Origin: Paraburkholderia caribensis
GTDB taxonomy: Bacteria; Pseudomonadota; Gammaproteobacteria; Burkholderiales; Burkholderiaceae
Direction of reading: 5' to 3'
Assembly (NCBI RefSeq): GCF_002902945.1
Contig: NZ_CP026101.1
Span: 2,728,001 to 2,792,000 of the forward strand
DNA: 64,000 nt
Position 1 is the first letter of the stretch. Every line of letters begins with the position of its first letter. Both the position numbers and the translations under genes were made by a program. Below the pieces are notes generated by a model. That model was not told the origin of the DNA. It saw nothing but the letters and a program-made list of their open reading frames with translations, and did no database searches. Of this stretch, positions 45,447 through 54,391 are shown one piece after another.

Positions 45447-46604
45447 TTACTGGGATGCGGCTTGCCGATCGTTGCCCTTTGCCAGTAACCGGTACAGAGC
45501 CTGCCGGGAGATCTTGAGGCTTTTGGCTGCCTCTGACTTGTTCCCGCTTGCCGCAGCGATAGCCGCTATGGCGTCCTCCGCCGAGAGAGGCCGCGATCGC
45601 TCGCCCAAGTAAGCGAATGTCGACACGGAAGCCCTTGCTTTCGTCCCACCGCCTTCTCGCGCCACCTCGACCAGCCCTTCGATCGCAGCGTGGAGCAGTT
45701 GCGGGTCCGGTTGGTAATCTTGCCGCATCATAAGTGCAGGAAGACCAGTCACCTGCTCAGACATCATCCGCAGGTATGCGAGACGCAGACCTTGAACCGT
45801 GGCGACCGTGGCGCCGGGCCCTATCCCCTCCGTCTTCAGGATGTGGTAGAAGTGGTGGTACCACTCCTTCAGCGACCACGGGTCCGGAATCATGAACCCC
45901 GTACGGGGGTTGGCGAGCCGCGCAGCACGAATCAGAACGTCGTATTGCCATTCGGCATCGATCGGAACGACTCGAGGCTGTCTGTCTTTGGTGCCGTCGA
46001 TCACATGGAGGTGCCCTCTAGCGCGCAGGCACCGCAACGGACGCAACAGCATGCTCTCCTTGGCGCACAGTCCAAAGGTCGCCTGAAGTTCGATTTGCAT
46101 GGCGACCCATCGGTCCCGCTGGCAAAGTCGCCGGAAAACTGCACCAACGTCAACGTCGGCCGGCACAATAGTCTTGTGCTCCGCCGCGCGGTCCGGCCGG
46201 TGCCGTTCGCTGGAAAGACCCATGTAATCGTTCATCATCTGCACAAGTTGAGGCTTCTTCATCCACGCTGCGAGCGCGCGCCAACACGTCAGCCTGTTCT
46301 TGACCGCGTCCTGAGAGTGCTTCTTCTCGTTGACCCAGAAGTTGATGAGATAACGGATATGTTTTTCTCCAAGATTCCATGGCGACATGATCGCGAATCC
46401 GCCTTTGCGAAGATCGCGGAATCCGGCTACCAGAACCTGAACTCGATATTGTTGCGTCGAGATTGATATCTCGTCCGATTTGCCGCTGGTCTTGTCATGC
46501 GCGATCGACAGGGCGCGCGCGAAGAGTTCGCAAAGTTCGTCCGCGAGCCGCTGCGGCAACCTAGCGTTTTTGATGAACAGCTGATAGTCCAGTTGAAAGT
46601 TCAC
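45447..46604 (-). CDS. catalytically degenerate tyrosine recombinase with C-terminal HTH
   Basis: 385 residues. The order of blocks matches the phage-integrase subfamily usually reading FGLRxKESL, HGLRHxxL and SSAYLG. Here Arg I is Cys (ATFGLCAKESM), the H-x-x-R-H box is QGLRLAYL (His lost, Arg kept), and only the final Tyr (VSTFAYLG) remains. The last 50 residues add a Fis-type helix-turn-helix (AIAAIAAASGNKSEAAKSLK ISRQALYRLL). It therefore probably binds DNA but cannot recombine, and may act as a regulator. Frame intact over its whole length, which argues for selection rather than decay. Confidence 0.75.
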   Translation of the reverse strand: MNFQLDYQLFIKNARLPQRLADELCELFARALSIAHDKTSGKSDEISISTQQYRVQVLVAGFRDLRKGGFAIMSPWNLGEKHIRYLINFWVNEKKHSQDAVKNRLTCWRALAAWMKKPQLVQMMNDYMGLSSERHRPDRAAEHKTIVPADVDVGAVFRRLCQRDRWVAMQIELQATFGLCAKESMLLRPLRCLRARGHLHVIDGTKDRQPRVVPIDAEWQYDVLIRAARLANPRTGFMIPDPWSLKEWYHHFYHILKTEGIGPGATVATVQGLRLAYLRMMSEQVTGLPALMMRQDYQPDPQLLHAAIEGLVEVAREGGGTKARASVSTFAYLGERSRPLSAEDAIAAIAAASGNKSEAAKSLKISRQALYRLLAKGNDRQAASQ

Positions 46605-47344
46605 GATCGGATCAATGATTACGGCGCCTCACCTATCAAGGGGCGTCGTGTTGTGGAGATTGACTGCACGCTTTGCTTTCCAGGATCTTGAAGATCAGAG
46701 AATTCACCCGGCCCAGGGAAGCACTGTCGCCCGGTGATCCTTGAACCGACGATAGCCGGCTAAGGCTACCTGACCGCAGGCGCAGACCTGTCGAGTCAAG
46801 CAATTGCTGTCGCGCATTTGCTTTCCGGCTGCGCGTACCGGCAAAAATTGAATAAAGAAATCCGCACATCGGGTGTGCAAGTGATTTCCCGCCTTTGAAG
46901 GCGCGTTCATCACAATCGCGTTGAGATTGGATTGCGTGCGACGTGCCTGATTTATTTGCCTTGGACGAAAGAGAGAATGCTGCCGCGCTGTTCGCGCATC
47001 GTTGCATCTATTCCGACCGGGCTGCAACACATCGAGAAAGTCCAGGTCGGGGCGTGTCCAGCGAAGCTGATTTTCGAGCAGGACACATGCGAGCACGTTT
47101 AGCGGTATCGCCGGTGGAAAAAATTATGCTAATCGAGCGATCGTATAAGAAATGAAGTGCACTGCACTTGAGGTCGATGCGTCATTGACGCCGATAGGTA
47201 GAGAGAATATTAGTACTGTGTGCCCGCAAGCAAAGACGAAAAGCTCGCGAGTTTGCCCGAGCTTTCAACGGGACGCAGTATCGCTGGTCACGGAAGAAGC
47301 TGATCGATTCGGCGCGTTGTCAATGCTTGGTGCGCGCTGGCATG

Positions 47345-47375
47345 GTGCCTGATACTTGTTGTAACAACCAGGCAC
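47345..47375. repeat. hairpin
   Basis: GTGCCTG...CAGGCAC encloses TTGTTGTAACAA, giving a two-part stem with no T-run. Role unknown. Confidence 0.5.
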
Positions 47376-47469
47376 TTCGCTGTTGTCAGATCGTTGAACT
47401 TTTATCGGTTCGTCGCTCAATTGCGCTTGAGATGTAAGGGAGCGGGGGACCGGGTTGGAACCGGTCGCG

Positions 47470-47524
47470 TGAGCCGGCTTAGGTCACTAACCTGGAAAGC
47501 TCCGGTAAAGCACCCAGCTTTTCG
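47470..47524 (+). repeat. associated dispersed motif, copy 3
   Basis: TGAGCCGGCTTAGGTCACTA, ACCTGGAAAGCTCC ... CCCAGCTTTT. Compare 36521 and 43841. Confidence 0.55.
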
Positions 47525-47844
47525 GTGAACGTTCTGTCACGACTCGCTTCAGAATTTCATCCGCAAATCTTAAAATCCGCGACGCCCAGTTGGCTGGATC
47601 CCGAGGAAGGATTGCATTCAGACGCGGCATGGTGCGCAACATAGCATCGCTACATTCAGAAGGATCTGACTGCTACCATGTTGGCGCAGAAAATTTAGGC
47701 AGAGAAAACGCAGCATAAACGCCAACCAGGCTGACACTCACGGAGCGCTCCCAAATTTCGAACCCCGTCGCCAGATCTGAAGTCGTTGCGCCGCGCTATC
47801 GACTTATCGTGGCGTTCGGAGCGACGCCAGCAATAACAAACAAG

Positions 47845-47869
47845 AAAAAAGGCGCCTCGGCGCCTTTTT
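47845..47869 (-). terminator. bidirectional intrinsic terminator
   Basis: AAAAAAGGCGCC-TCG-GCGCCTTTTT, a perfect stem-loop with T-runs on both strands, just 3' of the wbpM stop codon. It ends the minus-strand operon that begins at 52602. Confidence 0.85.
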
Positions 47870-47871
47870 CG

Positions 47872-49770
47872 TTACATCGAAGCCCGCTTGCCCGGAGGCG
47901 GCGGTACGCTGCGCAGCGGCGGCGCGCTGAGCGTCGGCTGATATTCAGCAACCCAGCGACGCAGATCGCGCCGCACTTCGTCGTCCGTCAGCACGCGATG
48001 CTGCATCAGCCACGGCAGCAACTCGTCGAGCAGATTGTCGGGGACGCCGCGCGCCAACGCGATACGCAGCTTCGCATGCGGCGTGCGCGTGGTCGTTTCC
48101 TCGTCGGCGAGCAGTTCTTCGTACAGCTTCTCGCCCGGCCGCAAGCCCGTGAACTCGATGCGGATCTGGTCTTCGGTGAAGCCGTAGAGCCGGATCAGGT
48201 CGCGCGCGAGATCGACGATCTTCATCGGCTCGCCCATGTCGAGAATGAAGATCTCGCCGCCATGGCCCATGCTCGACGCCTGCAGCACGAGCTGCGAGGC
48301 CTCGGGAATCGTCATGAAGAAGCGGGTGATTTCCGGATGCGTGACAGTAACGGGCCCGCCCTTCGCGATCTGCTGCTGGAATTTCGGAATCACGCTGCCC
48401 GCGCTGCCGAGCACATTGCCGAAGCGCACGGTTTCGAACTGCGTTCGCTCGCTCGTCTGCTGCAGCGCCTGACAGGCCATCTCGGCGAGCCGCTTGCTCG
48501 CGCCCATCACGTTGGTCGGATTGACGGCCTTGTCGGTCGAGATCAGCACGAAGCGCTTCACGTCATGACGAATCGCCGCACGCGCTACGCGGTACGTGCC
48601 GAGTACGTTGTTGCGCACCGCCTGCCACGCGTTCTGCTCTTCCATCAGCGGAACGTGCTTGTAGGCCGCTGCGTGGTAGACGATGTGCGGCGTATAGCGG
48701 GCCATCACGTGATCGAGCAGCAGAGAATCCTTCGCGTCGCCGATCACGGGAACGATGGACAGCCCCGGGAAGCGTTCGTGCAACTCCTCGACGAGCCGGT
48801 ACATCGCGTACTCGGAGATATCGAAGGCGATCAATTGCGCAGGCTTGAAACGCAGGATCTGACGGCACAGTTCCGAGCCAATCGAGCCGCCCGCGCCCGT
48901 CACCATCACGACGCGCGCGTGCAGCAGCGCTTCGACGTGCGGCGTGTCGATATGGACCGGCTCGCGGCCGAGCAGGTCTTCGAGGTCGATGTGGCGCACG
49001 CGCGACAGCGACGCCTGGCCTTCCCCGACATCGGTCAGCGCCGGCAGCACCATTGCGCGCACCCCGGCGCGCACGCACAGCGTGGCTGCACGGCGCTGTT
49101 GCTCGACGGGCGCCGACGGAATCGCGATGATCGCGTATTCGGTCTTCGTCGTCTCGGCGATTTCGGGCAGTTTGTTGATAGGGCCGAGCACCTTGTAGCC
49201 GTAAATCTCGCGGCCCTGCTTCGAGACGTCGTCGTCGAGCAGGCCGATCAGCCGCCACTCGCTCGAGCGCGACAGCTCCCGCGCGAGCATCGCGCCTGCC
49301 GTGCCCGCGCCGATCACGATGACCGGCTTACCCTGCGCGACGAGGCCGCCATACAGGTAGAATTCCTTGGCCGCGCGATACAGGGCTCGCGATCCACCCA
49401 TCGCGAGGAACAGGAACAGCGGCGACACGAGCAGCACGGAGCGCGGCACGATCGGCACCGGCTGGATCATCACCGCGAGAATCATCGACAGCAAGGCGCC
49501 CGTCGCGACCGCCTTCGAGATGCGCATCAGGTCGGGCAGGCTCGCGAAGACCCACATGCCGCGGTACAGGCCGAAAATGCGGAACATCACCCCGTAGACG
49601 GGCAACACCCAGATGAGCGCGTGCAGCGCGCCGTCGCGGAACTCGGCGGGCACGACGCCATTGAAGCGGATCACATAGGCGACGAGCCACGCGCCGGTGA
49701 CAGCAGCAAGATCGAAAAGGAAAGCGCTGAAAGACAGCCAGCTGGCTTTGGATCTGAGCATCAGCGTCAT
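47872..49770 (-). CDS. wbpM: nucleoside-diphosphate sugar 4,6-dehydratase, WbpM/CapD type
   Basis: 632 residues. Four N-terminal membrane spans (e.g. LSFSAFLFDLAAVTGAWLVAYVI, GVMFRIFGLY) precede a first Rossmann region (VIGAGTAGAMLARELSRS). The catalytic SDR domain has VMVTGAGGSIGSELCRQIL, ISTDKAVNPTNVMGASKRLAE (Met-x3-Lys in place of Tyr-x3-Lys, as in WbpM) and FGNVLGSAGSVIPKFQQQI. It makes the UDP-4-keto-6-deoxy-HexNAc precursor for QuiNAc/FucNAc-type sugars. ATG overlaps the preceding stop (ATGA). It is the last gene of the operon. Confidence 0.93.
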   Translation of the reverse strand: MTLMLRSKASWLSFSAFLFDLAAVTGAWLVAYVIRFNGVVPAEFRDGALHALIWVLPVYGVMFRIFGLYRGMWVFASLPDLMRISKAVATGALLSMILAVMIQPVPIVPRSVLLVSPLFLFLAMGGSRALYRAAKEFYLYGGLVAQGKPVIVIGAGTAGAMLARELSRSSEWRLIGLLDDDVSKQGREIYGYKVLGPINKLPEIAETTKTEYAIIAIPSAPVEQQRRAATLCVRAGVRAMVLPALTDVGEGQASLSRVRHIDLEDLLGREPVHIDTPHVEALLHARVVMVTGAGGSIGSELCRQILRFKPAQLIAFDISEYAMYRLVEELHERFPGLSIVPVIGDAKDSLLLDHVMARYTPHIVYHAAAYKHVPLMEEQNAWQAVRNNVLGTYRVARAAIRHDVKRFVLISTDKAVNPTNVMGASKRLAEMACQALQQTSERTQFETVRFGNVLGSAGSVIPKFQQQIAKGGPVTVTHPEITRFFMTIPEASQLVLQASSMGHGGEIFILDMGEPMKIVDLARDLIRLYGFTEDQIRIEFTGLRPGEKLYEELLADEETTTRTPHAKLRIALARGVPDNLLDELLPWLMQHRVLTDDEVRRDLRRWVAEYQPTLSAPPLRSVPPPPGKRASM

Positions 49771-50774
49771 ACCTCGGATTGTTGGGACTGTGTTGACTGG
49801 AACCGGCGCCAGCGCAAGTCGACGATGAATCCGATGACGACCAGCACGGCGGCCCACCCTGCGACGGTGCCCCACTGAACGGCCGGGGAGCGGCCGAGTA
49901 CATACAACGCAAGCGCTATGCCGACAATCATGACCGCGTACCAGGCACACGCGGTGCCCGCATGGCCGACGCCCGAACGCACCATGCGCTGATAGTAATG
50001 CTCACGATGCGCTTGCCAGAACTTTTCTCCGCGCGCGAGGCGCCGCGCCAGCGTCACCGACGCATCGCCGATGAACGGCGCAAACACCAGCGCCGGAAAC
50101 CACACGGGCCACGCGCCGCCGCGCCAGCCCCAGTAACCGAGCGCGCCCGCCAGATAACCCAGCGAGATCGAGCCGGCGTCGCCGAGAAAAATACGGGCCG
50201 GATGAAAATTGAAGAACAGGAAGCCAAGCGCGGCGCCCGCTACCGCCAGCGACGCCAGGGCCAGTTCTGGCATCGGATGGTCGGAAAGCAGCGCCCCGGC
50301 CGCGTAGCCGGCGAAACCGAACAGCGCCATGCCGCCCGCGAGGCCATCCGCGCCATCCATGAAATTGTAGAGATTCACCAGCCAGATCATCAAGAATGCC
50401 AGCGCACACAGCGCCCACCACGGCACGGCTGCGGGAAACAGCGCGACGAGCGTGGCGACGGCGACCAGGTGCGCGGCGAAGCGCACGCGCGCGGGCAAAC
50501 CGCGGCGGTCATCGACCTGCGAGACGGCGGCGAGAAACGCCGTCGCCAGCGCGGCGAACCAGAGGGAAGGCGCGACCAGCAGCATCGCTACCACGGCGAC
50601 GGGCACGATGCCCCAGCCGCCGACGCGCGGCGTCGGGCGCACGTGGAGCGAGCGGTCATTCGGGATATCGGTTGCGAGGCGCCAGGCGAGGCCGGTCTTC
50701 AGCAAGACAAACAGGATCGCCGCGCATGCGCAGACGGCCGCGCCAGCGATGAGCGGAAGTGTCCATGGAGCCAT
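49767..50774 (-). CDS. WecA/WbpL-family glycosyl-1-phosphate transferase
   Basis: 335 residues with ~11 spans. Motifs: RSLHVRPTPRVGGWGIVPVA, VNLYNFMDGADGLAGGMAL (catalytic Asp loop), FLGDAGSISLGYLAG, and the His loop WQAHREHYYQRMVRSGVGH. It initiates the lipid-linked unit with a HexNAc-1-phosphate, probably the QuiNAc/FucNAc made by WbpM and the neighbouring epimerase. The start overlaps the previous stop by one base (TGATG). This is the second enzyme of this family in the window (the other is at 39125), so two glycans may be initiated here. Confidence 0.9.
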   Translation of the reverse strand: MAPWTLPLIAGAAVCACAAILFVLLKTGLAWRLATDIPNDRSLHVRPTPRVGGWGIVPVAVVAMLLVAPSLWFAALATAFLAAVSQVDDRRGLPARVRFAAHLVAVATLVALFPAAVPWWALCALAFLMIWLVNLYNFMDGADGLAGGMALFGFAGYAAGALLSDHPMPELALASLAVAGAALGFLFFNFHPARIFLGDAGSISLGYLAGALGYWGWRGGAWPVWFPALVFAPFIGDASVTLARRLARGEKFWQAHREHYYQRMVRSGVGHAGTACAWYAVMIVGIALALYVLGRSPAVQWGTVAGWAAVLVVIGFIVDLRWRRFQSTQSQQSEV

Positions 50775-51760
50775 CAGTGATTCTTGCATCTGCATGAGCG
50801 GGCTCGATGAGTCGAACGATACCAGTCGGCGGTAGCCGCCAGACCTTCGTCGGTTGAGAACGGGGGTTGCCAGCCGAGCACGTCGCGAATGTGCGACGTA
50901 TCGACCTGCAGACTGCCGATCAGACGGTCGACCTGCGCCGAGCGCCCCGTCAGCCGGCCTGCCATGCGCAACCACGCGGCCGGAACGGGCAGCAGCCGTG
51001 CCGGCTTGCCGAGATGTCGCCCGAGCGCGCGCACCAGTTCGGCAACGGTCGGCGCGTCATTGTCCGCTACGTGGAAGCACTGGCGGGCAGCGCGCGGATC
51101 GGTCGCGCAATGGACGAGCGCATCGGCCAGATTGCCGACGTACACCATGCTGCGCTGCGCATCGGCACCGCCGAGAGGCAACGGAACGCCCCGCCAGACG
51201 GCGTCCATCAGGCGCAGGAAGTTAGCGCGCACTTGCGGGCCGTACACGAGCGGAGGCCGCACGATCACGATTTCCAAGCCGGTGTCGTCGCCGAGACGGG
51301 TCAATGCGTCTTCTGCCGCGCGTTTCGAGCGGCCGTAGGCGTCTTCGGGGCGCGGGGGGGCGTTTTCGCGGAGGGGAACGCCGCCGTCGCCCTCCGCAAC
51401 GGCTTTGATACTGCTGACGAAAACGAAGCGCCGCACCCCTTTGCGTCTCGCGGCAGCCGCCAGACGCAGCGTTGCGTCGACGTTGGTAGCGCGAAAGGCC
51501 GCCTCCGGGTCGGCCGCGTCTTCGTTCATGATATGCACGCGCGCGGCGAGGTGCACCACGCAGTCGGGCACCAGCGCGTCAGGCCAGGCGGCGTCGATGC
51601 CGGAGAAATCGCCGGAAGCGTCGAGCCACTCCTCCGCGCCAGCCGCATGCGAGCCAGCGCGCCGAACCAGCCCGATGACCCGATGCCCCTGCGCAAGAAG
51701 AAGATCGCACGTTACGCGACCGACGAAGCCGTTCGCGCCCGTCACCAGAATACGGCTCAT
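50774..51760 (-). CDS. NAD-dependent sugar epimerase/dehydratase (extended SDR)
   Basis: 328 residues. Rossmann ILVTGANGFVGRVTCDLLLA, catalytic FVSSIKAVAEG and DAYGRSKRAAEDAL (Tyr-x3-Lys), then VRPPLVYGPQVRANFLRLM. It resembles the WbpV/WbpK-type C4 reductase-epimerases that act after WbpM, converting the 4-keto sugar to a UDP-HexNAc such as UDP-QuiNAc or UDP-FucNAc. ATG at 51760 has GGAAG upstream and overlaps the GT2 stop (ATGA). Confidence 0.85.
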   Translation of the reverse strand: MSRILVTGANGFVGRVTCDLLLAQGHRVIGLVRRAGSHAAGAEEWLDASGDFSGIDAAWPDALVPDCVVHLAARVHIMNEDAADPEAAFRATNVDATLRLAAAARRKGVRRFVFVSSIKAVAEGDGGVPLRENAPPRPEDAYGRSKRAAEDALTRLGDDTGLEIVIVRPPLVYGPQVRANFLRLMDAVWRGVPLPLGGADAQRSMVYVGNLADALVHCATDPRAARQCFHVADNDAPTVAELVRALGRHLGKPARLLPVPAAWLRMAGRLTGRSAQVDRLIGSLQVDTSHIRDVLGWQPPFSTDEGLAATADWYRSTHRARSCRCKNH

Positions 51761-52602
51761 AGCCACTTCCAGCCGAAGCGATTGAAAAACTTGAACGCCG
51801 AAGACACGAACATGCGAATGTGCGCGCTGCCCTTACGCGCCGCCCCGCCACCGTGATGCAGCACACGCACGACGGGCGCATAGACCACACGCGTCACTTC
51901 GTGCGCGCGCAAGCTCAGGTCATAGTCCTCGAAATAGAGGAAATAACGTGAATCGAAACCCGCCAAAGTCTTTAGCACGGTCGTGCGAAACACCATGAAA
52001 CAACCACTGACGATGGGTGGGTCCCAGACCGTGTCACGCTCGTTGATCAGGTCGCGCATCTCGTAGCGCGCGAGACGCCTGTCGAACAGCCGCCGCGCAC
52101 GTGCAGGAAGAAAACCGCGCACGAACAGATCGACGAGCGTGGGATACCGGCGGCATAGGAACTGGAGCTGGCCTGCGTCGTCACCAATACGTGGCGTCAG
52201 CAGTCCCGCTTCGGGATGCGCGTCGAGGAAATCGACGGCGCTCGCCAGTGCCCGCGCGTCCAGTTCGATATCGGGGTTGAGAACCAGATGAAACGAATAC
52301 GGCGAATTTTCAATCGCAAGGTTGTGGCCGCATCCATATCCGATATTGCCGTGACCGCTGAGAATTTCGCAGTTAATACCGTTCCCGCGCAACGTATCAA
52401 GCGACGTTTCGATATCGGGCAAACCGCCGTTGTCGATGATCGTCAGCCGCAGCGCGAAGGACGGACGCGCGACACGCAACGTCCTGCAGGCCGTGGCGAC
52501 GCTCTCGAGCGTACTGAGCAGGAGCGCGAGGTCCGGACGATATACGACGATGGATATCGAAAGGCCCTCGGTTTCGGAACGCGGCTCGCGTGTGAGAGTC
52601 AT
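51757..52602 (-). CDS. family 2 glycosyltransferase, rhamnosyltransferase-like
   Basis: 281 residues. GT-A fold with SISIVVYRPDLALLLSTLES, LTIIDNGG, GHGNIGYGCGHNLAI, the donor-metal motif HLVLNPDIELD and SGCFMVFRTTVLKTLAGFDSRYFLYFEDYDL. This layout is typical of WbbL/RfbF-type rhamnosyl or related transferases, but the sugar cannot be told from sequence. First gene of the minus-strand operon ending at wbpM. The start lacks an obvious ribosome site. Confidence 0.85.
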   Translation of the reverse strand: MTLTREPRSETEGLSISIVVYRPDLALLLSTLESVATACRTLRVARPSFALRLTIIDNGGLPDIETSLDTLRGNGINCEILSGHGNIGYGCGHNLAIENSPYSFHLVLNPDIELDARALASAVDFLDAHPEAGLLTPRIGDDAGQLQFLCRRYPTLVDLFVRGFLPARARRLFDRRLARYEMRDLINERDTVWDPPIVSGCFMVFRTTVLKTLAGFDSRYFLYFEDYDLSLRAHEVTRVVYAPVVRVLHHGGGAARKGSAHIRMFVSSAFKFFNRFGWKWL

Positions 52603-52963
52603 TTAATGGGAACGCTGTGTCTTGTCGACGACACTTGCTTGTTTCTGGGCCGCAATAATCGCGGAGTTTGCTGAAATTTACGTCAATCCGCAAGTCAGTT
52701 TGCCTTTTGTTACCGCTCATATAACACATCTGACCCGCAATTAGATTATCCCGGCGGGAAAAAAGTACAGAAAATCAAACACTTTGCTGTCGACGGGTTG
52801 TGTCCGGATAGGGCTGATAGTAAAGTAGCGCCGCCACGCCGGCCATCGTAACCGGCCATCTGTAACATTCGCTCGCAGCCTCGCCAGGACGCACCTCGGC
52901 CACGCGCGATGGACTCAATTCCGCTTCGCTTTCATCCTGCTATGCGCCTCCAAGGCATGACCG
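52603..52963. promoter_or_regulatory. divergent intergenic region between two glycan operons
   Basis: 361 bp separate the GT2-wbpM operon (minus) from the HAD-UbiA operon (plus). The middle is distinctly AT-rich (near 52680-52780: TTTGTTACCGCTCATATAAC, GGGAAAAAAGTACAGAAAAT), as expected of two back-to-back promoters. I cannot assign -35/-10 pairs with confidence. Confidence 0.5.
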
Positions 52964-54388
52964 ATGCGCAGTAAACCTCTTGTTGTCGACCTCGATGGCA
53001 CGCTCATTCGCTCCGACGTTCTGATCGAATCGGGTTTTGCCTTTCTCAAAGCCGCACCGCACCGGTTCTACGAACCGCTGATCTGGCTCGCCCAAAAAGG
53101 CAAGGCGGGACTCAAGGCCCGCCTGGCTGACCGAACCAATGTGGACGTGAGCGTCCTCCCGTACGACGAGACGGTGCTCGAGTGGCTCAAGAGCGAGCGG
53201 CAAAGCGGACGTTCGCTGGTGCTCGCCACCGCGACCCACGAACGCTATGCGCAGGCCATTTCGGATCACCTCGGCCTGTTCGACCGTACCTTCGCCACCA
53301 ACGCCGAAATCAACCTGTCGTCTCATCGCAAGCGTGATCGGCTCGTTGCCGAGTACGGCGAGAAAGGCTTCGACTACGCGGGCAATTCGCATGACGACAT
53401 CGCCGTGTGGAAATCGGCGGAGCACGCCTATATCGTGAACCCGTCGCACGGCGTGGAGCGGGTCGCGCGCCGTCATGCCAACGTCGAGCGCGTGATCGAA
53501 TCGCGTCCGCCGACCTTGAAGACGTGGGCGCGTTCGCTGCGCCTGCATCAGTGGCTGAAGAATCTGCTGATTTTCGTGCCCCTGCTGGCGAGTCACGGAA
53601 TCTCGCAGATGCCGCAGCTGCTCGCGGCGGTTTTTGCGTTCTTTGCGTTTGGCTTGTGCGCATCGAGCGTCTATGTGCTGAACGATTTGCTCGACCTCGA
53701 AGACGACCGGCATCACCCCGTGAAGCGCAACCGTCCGCTCGCGTCGGGCGCGCTGCCGATCACCTGGGGACTCGCACTCTTTCCTGCCCTCCTCGCCGCG
53801 GCCATTGCGATCGCCTGGACATTGCTGCCCCTGCGGTTCGGTGCCGTGCTTGGCGGCTACTACCTGCTGACGCTCGCCTATTCGGTGTACCTGAAGAAGC
53901 AGGTCATGGTCGACGTCGTCGTACTGGCGATGCTATACACGACACGCATCGTAGCGGGCACCGCGGCCATCCACGGGCACCTGACGTTCTGGCTGCTCGG
54001 GTTTTCGATGTTCATCTTCCTGAGCCTCGCGCTCGTCAAGCGTTACGCGGAGCTTTATTCACTGAAGTCGCGCGGTCTCGTGAAAACGCGCGGCCGGGGC
54101 TACATGTCGAGCGACCTGTCGCTGATCTCGTCGCTCGGCACGTCGTCGGGCTATCTCGCGGTGCTGGTGCTCGCGCTGTACATCCAGGACGCGCGCACTG
54201 CGCAGCTCTACCGCTACCCGCAGATCATCTGGCTGGCATGTCCGCTTCTGCTGTACTGGGTCAGCCGGACCTGGATCATCGCGCACCGCGGACTGATGCA
54301 CGACGATCCAATCGTGTTCGCCGCGCGTGACCGCGTGAGCCTCGCGGTCGTCATACTGTGCGGCCTGGTTTTCTGGGCGGCCATCTAG
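52964..54388 (+). CDS. HAD hydrolase-UbiA prenyltransferase fusion (DPPR synthase/phosphatase-like)
   Basis: 474 residues in two domains. Residues 1-190 are a HAD phosphatase (PLVVDLDGTLIRSD, and DYAGNSHDDIAVW near the end). Residues ~190-474 are a multi-span UbiA-type transferase with the Asp-rich NDLLDLEDDRHHPVKRNRPL and a second loop (VLAMLYTTRIVAGT). In mycobacteria the UbiA homologue Rv3806c attaches phosphoribose from PRPP to decaprenyl phosphate and a separate phosphatase removes the 5'-phosphate; here both activities appear fused. The order with the DprE1/DprE2-like genes supports polyprenyl-phospho-pentose synthesis. Start ATG with AAGGCATGACCG. Confidence 0.85.
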   Translation: MRSKPLVVDLDGTLIRSDVLIESGFAFLKAAPHRFYEPLIWLAQKGKAGLKARLADRTNVDVSVLPYDETVLEWLKSERQSGRSLVLATATHERYAQAISDHLGLFDRTFATNAEINLSSHRKRDRLVAEYGEKGFDYAGNSHDDIAVWKSAEHAYIVNPSHGVERVARRHANVERVIESRPPTLKTWARSLRLHQWLKNLLIFVPLLASHGISQMPQLLAAVFAFFAFGLCASSVYVLNDLLDLEDDRHHPVKRNRPLASGALPITWGLALFPALLAAAIAIAWTLLPLRFGAVLGGYYLLTLAYSVYLKKQVMVDVVVLAMLYTTRIVAGTAAIHGHLTFWLLGFSMFIFLSLALVKRYAELYSLKSRGLVKTRGRGYMSSDLSLISSLGTSSGYLAVLVLALYIQDARTAQLYRYPQIIWLACPLLLYWVSRTWIIAHRGLMHDDPIVFAARDRVSLAVVILCGLVFWAAI

Positions 54389-54391
54389 GCG

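Larger units (their letters stand above)
46605..47842. other. 1.2-kb gap upstream of the recombinase-like gene
   Basis: No supported gene. It contains the hairpin 47345-47375, the motif copy at 47470-47524, and otherwise nothing recognised. It must hold the promoter of the gene ending at 45447. Confidence 0.45.

Noticed and set aside
47809..49878. 689-codon plus-strand open frame
   Set aside because: It is antisense to wbpM, which has clear motifs. The composition (Arg, His, Gln-rich) is that of a shadow frame, and the frame starts 5' of the wbpM terminator.
52964..54388. Considered as 4-hydroxybenzoate octaprenyltransferase (ubiA)
   Set aside because: The HAD fusion, the NDLLDLEDDRHHPVKRNRPL loop and the adjacent DprE1/DprE2-like genes fit polyprenyl-phosphate pentose synthesis better than ubiquinone synthesis.
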